Source: Clostridia bacterium (lineage in GTDB: Bacteria > Bacillota > Clostridia > Christensenellales > Aristaeellaceae). From it: 53,390 nt of DNA. Positions 39,932 through 47,969 of this stretch are shown here, in pieces; position 1 is the stretch's first letter, and each line of letters begins with the position of its first letter. The stretch is from the NCBI GenBank assembly GCA_900769075.1, contig CAAGFE010000087.1, positions 1 to 53,390 on the forward strand, given 5' to 3'. Both the position numbers and the translations under genes were made by a program. The notes under the pieces are model-generated. The model searched no databases, was not told where the DNA came from, and worked only from the letters and a program-made list of their open reading frames with translations.

Positions 39932-40853
39932 GGTCGCCCTCCGAATCAGATGATGGATATTGCAGGGTGAGAATCATACCGTCCGTCGCCGCATCGGTCA
40001 GGGGGAACACCTCCCGCGCATTGGGCAGGTATTCCTCCGGCGTTTCGATGCTGGTGGAAAAGTGAGTCAGCAGCAGCCGCCCGGCTTCCGCGTCCCGGGC
40101 CAGCGCCGCGGCCTCCCGGAACAGCATGTGGTGATTCCTGATGGCCAGCGGGCGTTTTTCCTCCGCGCCGTACATGCCCTCCAGGATCATCAGATCGCAG
40201 CGGAAGCCCAGATCGGGGATGGCGTCGACGGGGCGGGTATCGGTGGCGTAGAGCACCGTGATGCCCGGGCGCGGCGGCCCCATCACATCCTCCGGGCGGA
40301 AGATACGTCCCTCTGCCTCGGCGGTTTCGCCCCTTTGCAGCCTGCGCCACAGGGGCAGCGGCACGTTCAGCGCGCGGGCCTTCGCCGGGTCAAACGCGGC
40401 GCTGCGCGCCAGATGCAGCCGCCAGCCCAGGCAGGGAATGCCGTGATCCAGCGGGAACGCCGTGATTTTCAGCCCGATCAGATCAAACTCAGTCTGCCCC
40501 GTCAGCTCGTGGAGCATCACAGGGAATGTCAGCTGGGGGGCGATCACCCTGAGCCCGTTCACCACCTGCGTCAGCCCGACCGGCCCGTAGATGTGCAGCG
40601 GCTCGGTGCGCTGGGCCTTGGTCAGCGCCAGCAGCATGCCCGGCAGACCGGAGCAGTGGTCGGCGTGGAAGTGGCTGATGAGGATGCCGTCGATGCACTG
40701 GATGCCCCAGCCCAGCCGCTGCACGCCCACCTGTGTCCCTTCGCCGCAGTCGATCAGCAGGGCGCGCCCGTTCAAGCGGACATAAAGCGATGAAAGCGCC
40801 CGGTCGGGCAGGGGCATGGTGCCGCCGGTTCCCAGGGTGCACAGGTCGAGCAT
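39918..40853 (-). CDS. rnz: Ribonuclease Z (tRNA 3'-processing endonuclease)
   Basis: Zinc metallo-beta-lactamase-fold nuclease, 311 residues. LDLCTLGTGGTMPLPDR opens the fold, LLIDCGEGTQVGVQR is typical for the family, and the metal site is SHFHADHCSGLPG (HxHxDH). Further ligands are in PLDHGIPCLGWR, YATDTRPVD and LLLTHFSTS. The exosite arm typical of RNase Z lies within residues ~150-190. GGAGG is six bases before the ATG at 40853; a longer open frame upstream has no start signal. It cleaves tRNA precursors lacking an encoded CCA. It is followed by the UDG gene with a 14-base overlap. Confidence 0.93.
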   Translation of the reverse strand: MLDLCTLGTGGTMPLPDRALSSLYVRLNGRALLIDCGEGTQVGVQRLGWGIQCIDGILISHFHADHCSGLPGMLLALTKAQRTEPLHIYGPVGLTQVVNGLRVIAPQLTFPVMLHELTGQTEFDLIGLKITAFPLDHGIPCLGWRLHLARSAAFDPAKARALNVPLPLWRRLQRGETAEAEGRIFRPEDVMGPPRPGITVLYATDTRPVDAIPDLGFRCDLMILEGMYGAEEKRPLAIRNHHMLFREAAALARDAEAGRLLLTHFSTSIETPEEYLPNAREVFPLTDAATDGMILTLQYPSSDSEGDHAIL

Positions 40854-40969
40854 GACGAATCCTCCGATCAAGATGGTGATAAAGTATTCGCTGCGCCGGG
40901 GGAAAATCCTGCCGGGCAGCATAAAGGCGTACCAGCCTTGCAGCCGGCACGCCGGGAAGATGGGCACCA

Positions 40970-41677
40970 TCAGCCCTTGATGCTCTTGATCAGCCGCTGG
41001 CAGACGGGCACGCCGACCACCAGGCAGATGAGGGTATCGGGGATCAGGTACAGACCGTTGTAGCCCAGGGAGTACGCGATGACGGACTGTCCCTCGGGCG
41101 CATACTCGCCAAAGAAGATGCAGCCGGCGGTGACGGCCACCGCAGCCCTTGCCAGCGCGCCGATGACGCAGCCGATGGCAAAGCGGGCCTGCTCAGGCAG
41201 CCCGTCGATGCCGCGGGCAATGCCGCACAGACCCAGTACGGCGTAGGCCAGCAGATAGTCCATCACGCCCTCCACGGGGGTCAGCATCCAGAAGCCGTCC
41301 TGCATCCACTGCAGCAGACCGTAGACCAGGCCCACGAACAGGCCGGGCGCGGTGCCATAGGTGTAGGCAAACAGGAAGATGGGCAGCATGGAAGCCAGGG
41401 TGATGCTGCCGCCCTGGGGCATCTTGTACAGGCGGATGCAGCTCAGCACGAAGGCCAGCGCGATGCTCAGCGCGGCGTTCGCCAGGATGCGGGGCGTCCA
41501 CTTGGTCTTGCTGCGGCCCAGGATCAGCAGCACCGCGCCCAGGATGACCAGGGCAGCCAGCACGCCCCACAGGGCCGGGGGCAGTTCAGTCAGCTTTTTG
41601 AAAGCGGTCGCAAACCAGCTGGGCTTGGCAGCAGCTTCGGCGGCTTCCTCCGCCATGGCGGTAGAGAACAGGAACAT
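40970..41677 (-). CDS. thiT: ThiT-like thiamine transporter, S component of an ECF importer
   Basis: Membrane thiamine-binding subunit, 235 residues. An N-terminal extension (~1-60) includes an Ala/Glu-rich start (MFLFSTAMAEEAAEAAAK) and an extra helix LWGVLAALVILGAVLLILG not usual in ThiT. The S-component core of about six helices follows, with SIALAFVLSCIRLYKMPQGG, SMLPIFLFAYTYGTAPGL, GLLQWMQDGFW and GVMDYLLAYAVLGL, the typical thiamine-binding Trp/Tyr/Asp-containing loops. It needs the shared EcfAA'T module, not in this window. AAAGGAGG precedes the ATG at 41677. A TPP riboswitch with terminator sits directly upstream, which confirms the substrate. Confidence 0.93.
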   Translation of the reverse strand: MFLFSTAMAEEAAEAAAKPSWFATAFKKLTELPPALWGVLAALVILGAVLLILGRSKTKWTPRILANAALSIALAFVLSCIRLYKMPQGGSITLASMLPIFLFAYTYGTAPGLFVGLVYGLLQWMQDGFWMLTPVEGVMDYLLAYAVLGLCGIARGIDGLPEQARFAIGCVIGALARAAVAVTAGCIFFGEYAPEGQSVIAYSLGYNGLYLIPDTLICLVVGVPVCQRLIKSIKG

Positions 41678-41714
41678 ACAGAATACCTCCTTTTGTGTGA
41701 CGCATCCAGGACAC

Positions 41715-41738
41715 AAAAAAACCCGCGTCAGACGCGGG
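41715..41738 (-). terminator. Riboswitch-controlled terminator of thiT
   Basis: A 7-bp GC-rich stem (41732-41738 with 41722-41728), 3-base loop, followed on the minus strand by seven T's. It lies between the TPP aptamer and the thiT start, so it is the likely off-switch. Confidence 0.9.
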
Positions 41739-41805
41739 AAAGCAGGTGCATGCGTCATCCCTCCACGCCCGGCCGGGCATCGTGTGCGGCATGCGCAATG
41801 CTTCT

Positions 41806-41903
41806 CCGCTTCCCTACGGTAGGATGACCTACACAGGTTCCAAGGGTCGGACAACGTCCTCTCAGCAGCCGTTCGCGTCATGCGGCGGCCGCACCCCCAG
41901 CGG
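41806..41903 (-). promoter_or_regulatory. TPP riboswitch (THI element)
   Basis: On the minus strand the P1 arms CCGCT and AGCGG close the element. Inside are GGGGTGC, the pyrimidine-binding GCTGAGAGGA, ACCCTTGGAACCTG and CGTAGGGAA, the conserved blocks of the thiamine-pyrophosphate aptamer in the right order. TPP binding should favour the terminator at 41715-41738 and switch thiT off. Confidence 0.96.
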
Positions 41904-41922
41904 TGGATGCGATTTCCTGCAT

Positions 41923-41951
41923 AGTATACAGCATGCGGCAGGCTTTGTCAA
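41923..41951 (-). promoter_or_regulatory. Promoter of the thiT riboswitch transcript
   Basis: Minus strand TTGACA (41951-41946), 17 bases, TATACT (41928-41923). It starts about 15 bases before the aptamer. Confidence 0.88.
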
Positions 41952-41976
41952 GCATGCCCCTGTGTGGATTTTCCTC

Positions 41977-42005
41977 TTTCCATCCGCGCCGGTTTCTGTT
42001 ACAAT
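41977..42005 (+). promoter_or_regulatory. Promoter of the yfbR-like gene
   Basis: TTTCCA (41977-41982), 17 bases, TACAAT (42000-42005). The -35 is weak. It is divergent from the thiT promoter. Confidence 0.6.
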
Positions 42006-42043
42006 AGGGAAGCAGATGACAATACACGGAGGAATCAAACCTG

Positions 42044-42667
42044 ATGAAGCACCATTTCTTTGCCTATGTCAGCCGCCTGCGCTATATCCGCCGATGGGGA
42101 TTGATGCGTTCCGTCATGCCGGAAAACGACGCGGAGCATTCCCTGCAGGTCGCCATGATTGCCCATGCCGTCGCCATCATTGGCCGCAAGCACTACGGCC
42201 GGCAGGTTGAGCCGGAGCATGTGCTGGCCCTGGGCGTGTACCATGATGTGTCGGAGGTCATCACCGGCGATATGCCCACCCCCGTCAAATATCAGACGGA
42301 CGAGCTGCGCAGGTCCTACAAGGACGTGGAGCGCATGGCCAATGACCGTCTCCTGTCCATGCTGCCCGACGATCTGCGCCCGGCATATGCACCCTACCTC
42401 AGCACGCCCCGGGATTATGACCGCCAGGTGCTCAAGGCGGCGGATTCCATCAGCGCCTATTTGAAGTGCCTGGAGGAAAAACGGGCCGGCAACCGGGAGT
42501 TCGAAGCGGCCGGCGCGTCCATCCGCCAGACACTTGACGCCATCGATCTGCCGGAGGTGCAGGATTTCATCCGCGATTTTCTCCCGTCCTTCGAGCTGTC
42601 CCTGGATGAGCTGAACCGTCCCGACCCCAAGCATGACAGCCCTGCGGCGAATGAACCCCGGATGTAA
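42044..42667 (+). CDS. yfbR: 5'-deoxynucleotidase, YfbR-like HD-domain protein
   Basis: Dephosphorylates deoxyribonucleoside 5'-monophosphates in the cytoplasm, 207 residues. It follows the E. coli protein closely in layout: HHFFAYVSRLRYIRRWGLMR, then ENDAEHSLQVAMIAHA (first His), LGVYHDVSEVITGDMPTPVK (HD and substrate residues), VLKAADSISAYLKCLEE (last Asp) and the end PSFELSLDEL. Metal ligands H, HD and D are all present. About 12 residues of extra tail follow. GGAGG lies about 14 bases before the ATG, a loose spacing, but no nearer start exists. It is monocistronic. Confidence 0.93.
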   Translation: MKHHFFAYVSRLRYIRRWGLMRSVMPENDAEHSLQVAMIAHAVAIIGRKHYGRQVEPEHVLALGVYHDVSEVITGDMPTPVKYQTDELRRSYKDVERMANDRLLSMLPDDLRPAYAPYLSTPRDYDRQVLKAADSISAYLKCLEEKRAGNREFEAAGASIRQTLDAIDLPEVQDFIRDFLPSFELSLDELNRPDPKHDSPAANEPRM

Positions 42668-42684
42668 CAATTCCCGATGGAATC

Positions 42685-42713
42685 TTGCATTTTCCCCCAA
42701 AAGCTACTATAAT
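42685..42713 (+). promoter_or_regulatory. Promoter of the LCP gene
   Basis: TTGCAT (42685-42690), 17 bases, TATAAT (42708-42713). Confidence 0.85.
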
Positions 42714-42747
42714 GTGGAGGATACCTCAAACAAGGAGGAACCCTGGA

Positions 42748-43908
42748 ATGAATCAGATGAAGCGGCTGATTGCCTGCGTGCTGATGCTGTGCATGCTTGT
42801 TCCCGCTGCCGTGACGGCGGAGGAAGAGGAGGATGAGCTGCTGGCGGATTTCACAGCGGATTTTGTTGTGGACGGGTCGGATGCTGTGGATGCTTCGGCT
42901 GACGACGAGGACGCCGAGGAAGTCTATATCCCCGAGGAGGACGAGGAGCTGGTTTCCGCGGTGGAAATCCTCGATGCGGAGATCGACGATTCCGTGGATC
43001 CGAGCAAGCTGGACATCAACGAGAACCTGCCGGACAATGTGGTCAACATCCTGCTGATCGGCGTGGACGGCCGCTCCGAGGATCTGGCGACCGGCACGCA
43101 GCACGGCGATGTGCAGATCATCGTTTCCATCAACAAGGATGATGGCTCCATCAAGATGACCAGCGTCCTGCGCGATCTGTACGTCACCATTCCCGGCTAT
43201 AAGTCCAAGAACCGCATCAACGTGGCCTATGCCCGCGGCGGCGGTCAGCTGGCCATGCGCACGATGAACAACCTGCTGGAGCTGAACATCCAGCATTATG
43301 TGGTGATCAACTTTTATGGTCTGGCCTCCATCATCGACAGCCTGGGCGGGATCGACATCGAGCTGACCAAGGCGGAGGCAAACGCGATCAACACATATAT
43401 CAACAAGAACCTGAAAAAGGGCGGCTATGACAACCAGGAGAAGGGCTACAAGCGTCAGGCGCTGGAAAAGAAGGACGGCGTACAGCATCTGGATGGTATC
43501 CAGGCTGTGATGTACGCCCGGCTGCGCTCCATTGACAACGACTTCAAGCGTTCCGAGCGCCAGCGCCACCTGCTGGAGCTGCTGCTGGCCAAGGTGCTGG
43601 ATGGCGGCATGGACATGGGCAAGCTCCTGAACCTGCTGGAAACCTGCCTGCCCTACGCGGAGACCAACATGTCCGCGATGGACATGATCTCTCTTGCCAT
43701 GGGCGTGCTGCGCAGCGATATCCTGACCCGTCTGAAGGCTGGTGAACCGCTGCTGGAGCAGAACCGCATCCCCATGGATGAAACCTGGAAGTATTACACC
43801 ACCGAAGCCGGCGCCTCCGTGGTCACCTTCCGCACCACCAAGCGCCAGCAGGAAAATGTCGAGGGTGTGCATCAGTTCATCTACGGCGAGTACATCCCGG
43901 CGAAGTGA
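42748..43908 (+). CDS. Exported LytR-CpsA-Psr (LCP) family protein with an acidic linker
   Basis: Family members attach teichoic acids or other glycopolymers to peptidoglycan. 386 residues. A signal peptide (MNQMKRLIACVLMLCMLVPA, then AVTA before EEEE) is followed by ~75 residues very rich in Asp/Glu. The LCP domain then starts with NVVNILLIGVDGR; GTQHGDVQIIVSI, TSVLRDLYVTIPGY, the Arg/Lys pocket KSKNRINVAYARGG, and GIQAVMYARLRSIDNDFKRSERQR are the conserved blocks. Usual LCP proteins keep an uncleaved N-terminal helix as an anchor; here cleavage looks possible, giving a secreted form, unless the helix stays. AAGGAGG is upstream of the ATG at 42748; the earlier TTG is the -35 box. Confidence 0.9.
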   Translation: MNQMKRLIACVLMLCMLVPAAVTAEEEEDELLADFTADFVVDGSDAVDASADDEDAEEVYIPEEDEELVSAVEILDAEIDDSVDPSKLDINENLPDNVVNILLIGVDGRSEDLATGTQHGDVQIIVSINKDDGSIKMTSVLRDLYVTIPGYKSKNRINVAYARGGGQLAMRTMNNLLELNIQHYVVINFYGLASIIDSLGGIDIELTKAEANAINTYINKNLKKGGYDNQEKGYKRQALEKKDGVQHLDGIQAVMYARLRSIDNDFKRSERQRHLLELLLAKVLDGGMDMGKLLNLLETCLPYAETNMSAMDMISLAMGVLRSDILTRLKAGEPLLEQNRIPMDETWKYYTTEAGASVVTFRTTKRQQENVEGVHQFIYGEYIPAK

Positions 43909-43996
43909 CGGGGATATCGATGGCGGGAGGGGAGAGAAAGCTGGCGGTTTCCTGCAAAAAACCATGCTTTTTCCCGGGAAAACCCGCTTTTCCCCC

Positions 43997-44025
43997 TTGC
44001 ATTCCGCGAGAATGTGTGATACAAT
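43997..44025 (+). promoter_or_regulatory. Promoter of rpmB
   Basis: TTGCAT (43997-44002), 17 bases, TACAAT (44020-44025). Confidence 0.85.
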
Positions 44026-44071
44026 AGCAAGGCTTTGATGTGTGCATACTCCAACAAGGAGGTGGATTTCC

Positions 44072-44284
44072 ATGGGTAAGTATTGCGAAGTTTGCGGCAA
44101 GGGGACGCTGAACGGCCACTCCGTCAGCCACTCCAACCGTAAGACCAACCGCATCTGGGCTCCCAATGTTCAGAATGTCCGCGTTGTGGTCAACGGCACT
44201 GCGAAGCGTATGAACGTCTGCACCAGCTGCCTGCGCAGCGGCAACGTCACTCGTGCGCTCCCTCGTACCCGCAAGGAAGCGTAA
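44072..44284 (+). CDS. rpmB: 50S ribosomal protein L28
   Basis: Ribosomal protein of 70 residues. MGKYCEVCGKGTLNGHSVSHS opens with a CxxC pair and MNVCTSCLRSG holds the second, so this is the zinc-binding (C+) form of L28. NRKTNRIWAPNVQNVRV is the conserved rRNA-binding stretch. AAGGAGG lies upstream of the ATG at 44072; the earlier in-frame ATG has no ribosome-binding site. It has its own promoter and terminator. In Bacillus rpmB also lies near the priA-rpe operon, but here it is about 20 kb away. Confidence 0.96.
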   Translation: MGKYCEVCGKGTLNGHSVSHSNRKTNRIWAPNVQNVRVVVNGTAKRMNVCTSCLRSGNVTRALPRTRKEA

Positions 44285-44328
44285 TCGGTTCGCCGGTTCG
44301 TCACTTCTTAGCAGAGGATGCATCATTT

Positions 44329-44364
44329 CGTCAGATTGTTGTGCGACAGTCTGGCGATTTTTTT
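44329..44364 (+). terminator. Terminator of rpmB
   Basis: A 10-bp stem with two G-U pairs (44329-44338 with 44347-44356), followed by seven T's. Confidence 0.92.
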
Positions 44365-44406
44365 GTCCCGCCGGGGATCCCCTTCAGAAATTGGCGCGAT
44401 GTTCGC

Positions 44407-44435
44407 TTTACAAGGGAACATTCATGCGGTATAAT
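44407..44435 (+). promoter_or_regulatory. Promoter of mrfAB
   Basis: TTTACA (44407-44412), 17 bases, TATAAT (44430-44435). No LexA-type box seen. Confidence 0.85.
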
Positions 44436-44470
44436 ACCCATATGACAACGATGAAAGGCGGACGAAATCC

Positions 44471-46741
44471 GTGAATGTAGACCAGTTGACCCAGCAGCTC
44501 AAATCGGATCCGATGTTCATGCGCAACGTCGTCCGCTGGGAGACGATGCCCCCCCGGGAGGCGAAATACGCCCCCTTCCCGGAGGAATTGGACGAGCGGC
44601 TGATTGCCATGCTGCAAAAGCGGGGGATTCATCAGCTGTACACCCACCAGGCCCATGCGGTGAAGGCCGTGTTGGCAGGGCAGGACGTGGTGGTCGTTAC
44701 GCCGACGGCATCGGGCAAAACCATGTGCTACAACCTGCCCGTGCTCTCCGCCATCCTGAAGAATGAGGATGCCCGCGCGCTGTATCTCTTCCCGACCAAG
44801 GCGCTGAGCGCCGACCAGGTCAGCGAGCTGTATGAGCTGATCGAGGGCATGGGCGTGGACATCAAGACCTACACCTACGACGGGGATACCCCCGGCGCGG
44901 CGCGCAAGGCCGTGCGCCAGGCCGGGCATATTGTGGTCACCAACCCGGACATGCTCCACTCCGGCATTCTGCCCCATCATACCAAGTGGGTCAAGCTGTT
45001 TGAAAACCTGCGCTACATCGTCATTGACGAGACTCATACCTACCGCGGCGTGTTTGGCTCCAACCTGGCCAATGTCCTGCGCAGGCTGATCCGCCTGTGC
45101 GATTTCTACGGCAGCAAGCCCCAGTTCATCCTCTGCTCGGCCACCATTGCCAACCCCCAGGAGCTGGCGGAAACCCTCATCGGGCGGCCCGTCCATCTGG
45201 TGGATGACAACGGTGCGCCCATGGGTACGCGGCATTTCGTGTTCTACAATCCTCCGGTGGTGAACCGTCAGCTGGGCATCCGCCGGGGCGTGATCCCGGA
45301 AACGCGCAGCATCGCTTCCATGCTGCTGAAAAACGGCATCCAGACCATCACCTTTGCCCGCTCCCGCCTGACGGTGGAGGTGCTGACGAAATATTTGAAG
45401 GATCTTGTGCGGGATCCCCTGGGCAACGCCGGACGGGTGCGGGGCTACCGCGGCGGCTATCTCCCCACCGAGCGCCGGGAAATCGAAAAGGGGCTGCGGG
45501 CCGGCAGCATCGACGCGGTGGTTTCCACCAATGCGCTGGAGCTGGGCATCGACATCGGCGCGCTGGATGCCTGCGTCCTCTGCGGCTACCCGGGGACGAT
45601 TGCTTCCGCCTGGCAGCAGGCAGGCCGCGCAGGCCGCCGCAAGGGAACGAGCATCGTGTTCTTTGTCGCGTCCTCCGCCGCCATTGACCAGTACATCGTG
45701 GCGCACCCGGATTATTTCCTCCGCCAAAGCCCCGAAAACGCACTGCTCAACCCGGATAATCTATACATCCTGCTCGGCCACTTCAAGTGCGCCGCCTTTG
45801 AACTGCCCTTTGAGGACGGCGATTCCTTCGGCAACGCGCCCGGCACGCCGGAACTGCTGGACTACCTCACCGAAGCCGGCATCGTCCGCCATGTGGACGG
45901 GCGGTATCATTGGTCGGCGGAGGATTTCCCCGCCAGCGAGATCAGCCTGCGCAGCGCCTCTGCCGAGGAGAACTTCATGATTATCGACATCACCAATCCG
46001 CAGAAGCACCGCGTCATCGGCGAGATGGATCGCTTCACCGTGCCGATGCTGCTGCACGAGAACGCCATCTACATGCACGAGGCCCAGCAGTATCAGGTGG
46101 AAAAGCTGGATTTCGATGCCTGCAAGGCCTTCATCCGCCAGGTGGACACCGGCTATTACACCGACGCCGACCTGAATGTGAACCTCTCCCTGCTGGACAT
46201 TGAGCGGGAGGACGAACACAGCGGTATTCATCGCGGCCTGGGCGAGGTGCGGGTCTCCACGCTGGTGACCATGTTCAAGAAAATCAAGTTCGACACCCAC
46301 GAAACGCTGGGCTTCGGCCATGTCCGGCTGCCGGAAACGGACATGCATACCACCGCCATGTGGTGGACGCTGCCGGATGCGCTGGCGGCGAAGTACGACT
46401 CCGACACCCTCAAAAACGGCATGCTGGGCGTGACCAATCTGCTGCGCATCGTCGTGCCGCTCAGCCTGATGTGCGCGCCCCAGGACGTGGCGGTGCTCTA
46501 CCAGGTGAAATCGCCCATCACCAACAAGCCGACCATCCTCCTCTACGACAACTGCCCCGGCGGCGTGGGCTTGAGCCACAAGGCCTACGGCATGCAGCAG
46601 CTGCTGCTGGAGCAGGCGCTGCAAATCGTCACGGACTGCACCTGTCCCTTCGGCTGCCCGAGCTGTGCCGGGCCGATGGGGGAGATCGGCATGACGGGCA
46701 AGAGAACTGCCTATGAGCTGCTGACGGAGCTGACCCGCTGA
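44471..46741 (+). CDS. mrfA: DEAD/DEAH-box helicase MrfA (YprA-like, DUF1998 zinc domain)
   Basis: ATP-dependent 3'-5' DNA helicase of a nucleotide-excision-like repair pathway for mitomycin lesions, known from Bacillus. 756 residues. Helicase motifs: LYTHQAHAV (Q-like), VVVTPTASGKTMCYN (Walker A), FPTKALSADQ, VIDETHTYRG (DEAH-type box), LCSATIANP, TFARSRLTVEVL, STNALELGIDIG and QAGRAGRRKG. The C-terminal DUF1998 module ends with CTCPFGCPSC (four cysteines) and DNCPGGVGLS. It starts with GTG and has AAAGGCGG upstream. The next gene is its exonuclease partner, 38 bases on, as in the known operon. Confidence 0.93.
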   Translation: MNVDQLTQQLKSDPMFMRNVVRWETMPPREAKYAPFPEELDERLIAMLQKRGIHQLYTHQAHAVKAVLAGQDVVVVTPTASGKTMCYNLPVLSAILKNEDARALYLFPTKALSADQVSELYELIEGMGVDIKTYTYDGDTPGAARKAVRQAGHIVVTNPDMLHSGILPHHTKWVKLFENLRYIVIDETHTYRGVFGSNLANVLRRLIRLCDFYGSKPQFILCSATIANPQELAETLIGRPVHLVDDNGAPMGTRHFVFYNPPVVNRQLGIRRGVIPETRSIASMLLKNGIQTITFARSRLTVEVLTKYLKDLVRDPLGNAGRVRGYRGGYLPTERREIEKGLRAGSIDAVVSTNALELGIDIGALDACVLCGYPGTIASAWQQAGRAGRRKGTSIVFFVASSAAIDQYIVAHPDYFLRQSPENALLNPDNLYILLGHFKCAAFELPFEDGDSFGNAPGTPELLDYLTEAGIVRHVDGRYHWSAEDFPASEISLRSASAEENFMIIDITNPQKHRVIGEMDRFTVPMLLHENAIYMHEAQQYQVEKLDFDACKAFIRQVDTGYYTDADLNVNLSLLDIEREDEHSGIHRGLGEVRVSTLVTMFKKIKFDTHETLGFGHVRLPETDMHTTAMWWTLPDALAAKYDSDTLKNGMLGVTNLLRIVVPLSLMCAPQDVAVLYQVKSPITNKPTILLYDNCPGGVGLSHKAYGMQQLLLEQALQIVTDCTCPFGCPSCAGPMGEIGMTGKRTAYELLTELTR

Positions 46742-46779
46742 AAACGCCAGCCAAAAACCCGGGAAAGGAGGCGGGGCGG

Positions 46780-47922
46780 ATGAACCTGCGCGACAAGCTG
46801 AAAGCCATTGAGAAACCCAAGGTGAAGGTCACCGTCACGCCCACGCAGCCGGAAGCGCCTCAACCCTGCTTCACCGACTGCTGGCGTACCGAAACCATCC
46901 ATACGCCCTCCGATTACCCCATCACCCGGGAGACCGTGATGCTCATGCAGGGCGAGGATATGCCATCGCAGTTCGACGCCGAGCGCATCCTGTTCCTGGA
47001 TACCGAAACCACCGGATTGGCCGGCGCGGGCACGGTCGCCTTCGAGGTCGGGCTGGGCTGGCAGTGCGGCAACCGGTTCCATGTCCGCCAGCTCGTCATG
47101 CGGGATTACCCCGAGGAGCGCTTCCTGCTGGAGGAAATCGTCCGCATCGCCGAGAACTTCGACGTGGTGTGCACCTTCAACGGCAAGACCTTCGACCTGC
47201 CCCTGCTCAAGAATCGCTTCATCATGAACCGCATCCGCACCGATTGCCTGGACAAGCCCCATATCGACCTGCTCCATATTGCCCGCCGGGTGTGGAAGCT
47301 GCGGCTCCAGCGCTGCAACCTCACCAACCTGGAGGAAGCGCTGCTGGGCGTTCCCCGGGTGGACGACCTGCCCGGCGCCCAGGTGCCGGAGCGGTTCTTC
47401 TCCTACCTCAAAACCGGCGATTTCAGCCTGCTGGACGATGTGCTCGACCACAACGAGCAGGACATCCTCAGCTTGCAGAACCTGCTCTGCCACATGTGCC
47501 GCATGTACGAAAACCCCGAGCAGCTGCGCTTTGACGAGGATGTGTACTCGATGGGCGTGGCGCTGGAACGCTTCCGTCACCCGGAGGAGGCGCGCCGGTG
47601 CTACCGGCTGGCGGGCGGCACGATGCATGCCGCGTCCCAGAGCCGCCTGGCCCAGAGCTACCGCCGCAGCGGCGAAAAGGAAGCGGCGGTGAGCGTGTGG
47701 CAGGGGATGATCCGCCGCAGGGAAGGCGGAATCGCCCCCTATGTGGAGCTGGCCAAGCATTACGAGCATGCCGAGAAGGACTATGCCGCCGCGCTGGAGG
47801 TGGTGCGGCAGGCCATGATACGCCTGGCTGAGCCAACTTTATTTGAAGATTCCGCTGTACAAGAAGCGCGAAATGCGTTACAATACCGATATGACAGACT
47901 GCGCCGCAAGGCAGGGCTCTGA
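46780..47922 (+). CDS. mrfB: DEDDh exonuclease-like protein MrfB (YprB-like) with TPR tail
   Basis: Predicted metal-dependent 3'-5' exonuclease, partner of the MrfA helicase. 380 residues. The RNase H-like domain (~65-240) holds ILFLDTETTGLAGAGTVAFE (exonuclease motif I, DxE), CTFNGKTFDLPLLKNRF (motif II), and DVLDHNEQDILSLQNL (motif III, His/Asp). Residues ~250-380 are helical repeats of TPR type (VALERFRHPEEARRCYRLA and similar). The N-terminal ~60 residues are basic and Pro-rich. AAGGAGG lies nine bases before the ATG. A promoter for the next gene seems to lie inside its end. Confidence 0.92.
   Translation: MNLRDKLKAIEKPKVKVTVTPTQPEAPQPCFTDCWRTETIHTPSDYPITRETVMLMQGEDMPSQFDAERILFLDTETTGLAGAGTVAFEVGLGWQCGNRFHVRQLVMRDYPEERFLLEEIVRIAENFDVVCTFNGKTFDLPLLKNRFIMNRIRTDCLDKPHIDLLHIARRVWKLRLQRCNLTNLEEALLGVPRVDDLPGAQVPERFFSYLKTGDFSLLDDVLDHNEQDILSLQNLLCHMCRMYENPEQLRFDEDVYSMGVALERFRHPEEARRCYRLAGGTMHAASQSRLAQSYRRSGEKEAAVSVWQGMIRRREGGIAPYVELAKHYEHAEKDYAAALEVVRQAMIRLAEPTLFEDSAVQEARNALQYRYDRLRRKAGL
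47856..47884 (+). promoter_or_regulatory. Possible promoter of the TPR gene, inside mrfB
   Basis: TGTACA (47856-47861), 17 bases, TACAAT (47879-47884). The surrounding codons are more AT-rich than the rest of mrfB, as expected when a promoter is embedded. Confidence 0.5.
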
Positions 47923-47969
47923 GTAGAACCTGACGGCGTTCATCGGTCAATCAGAAGGAGTTAATGAAG

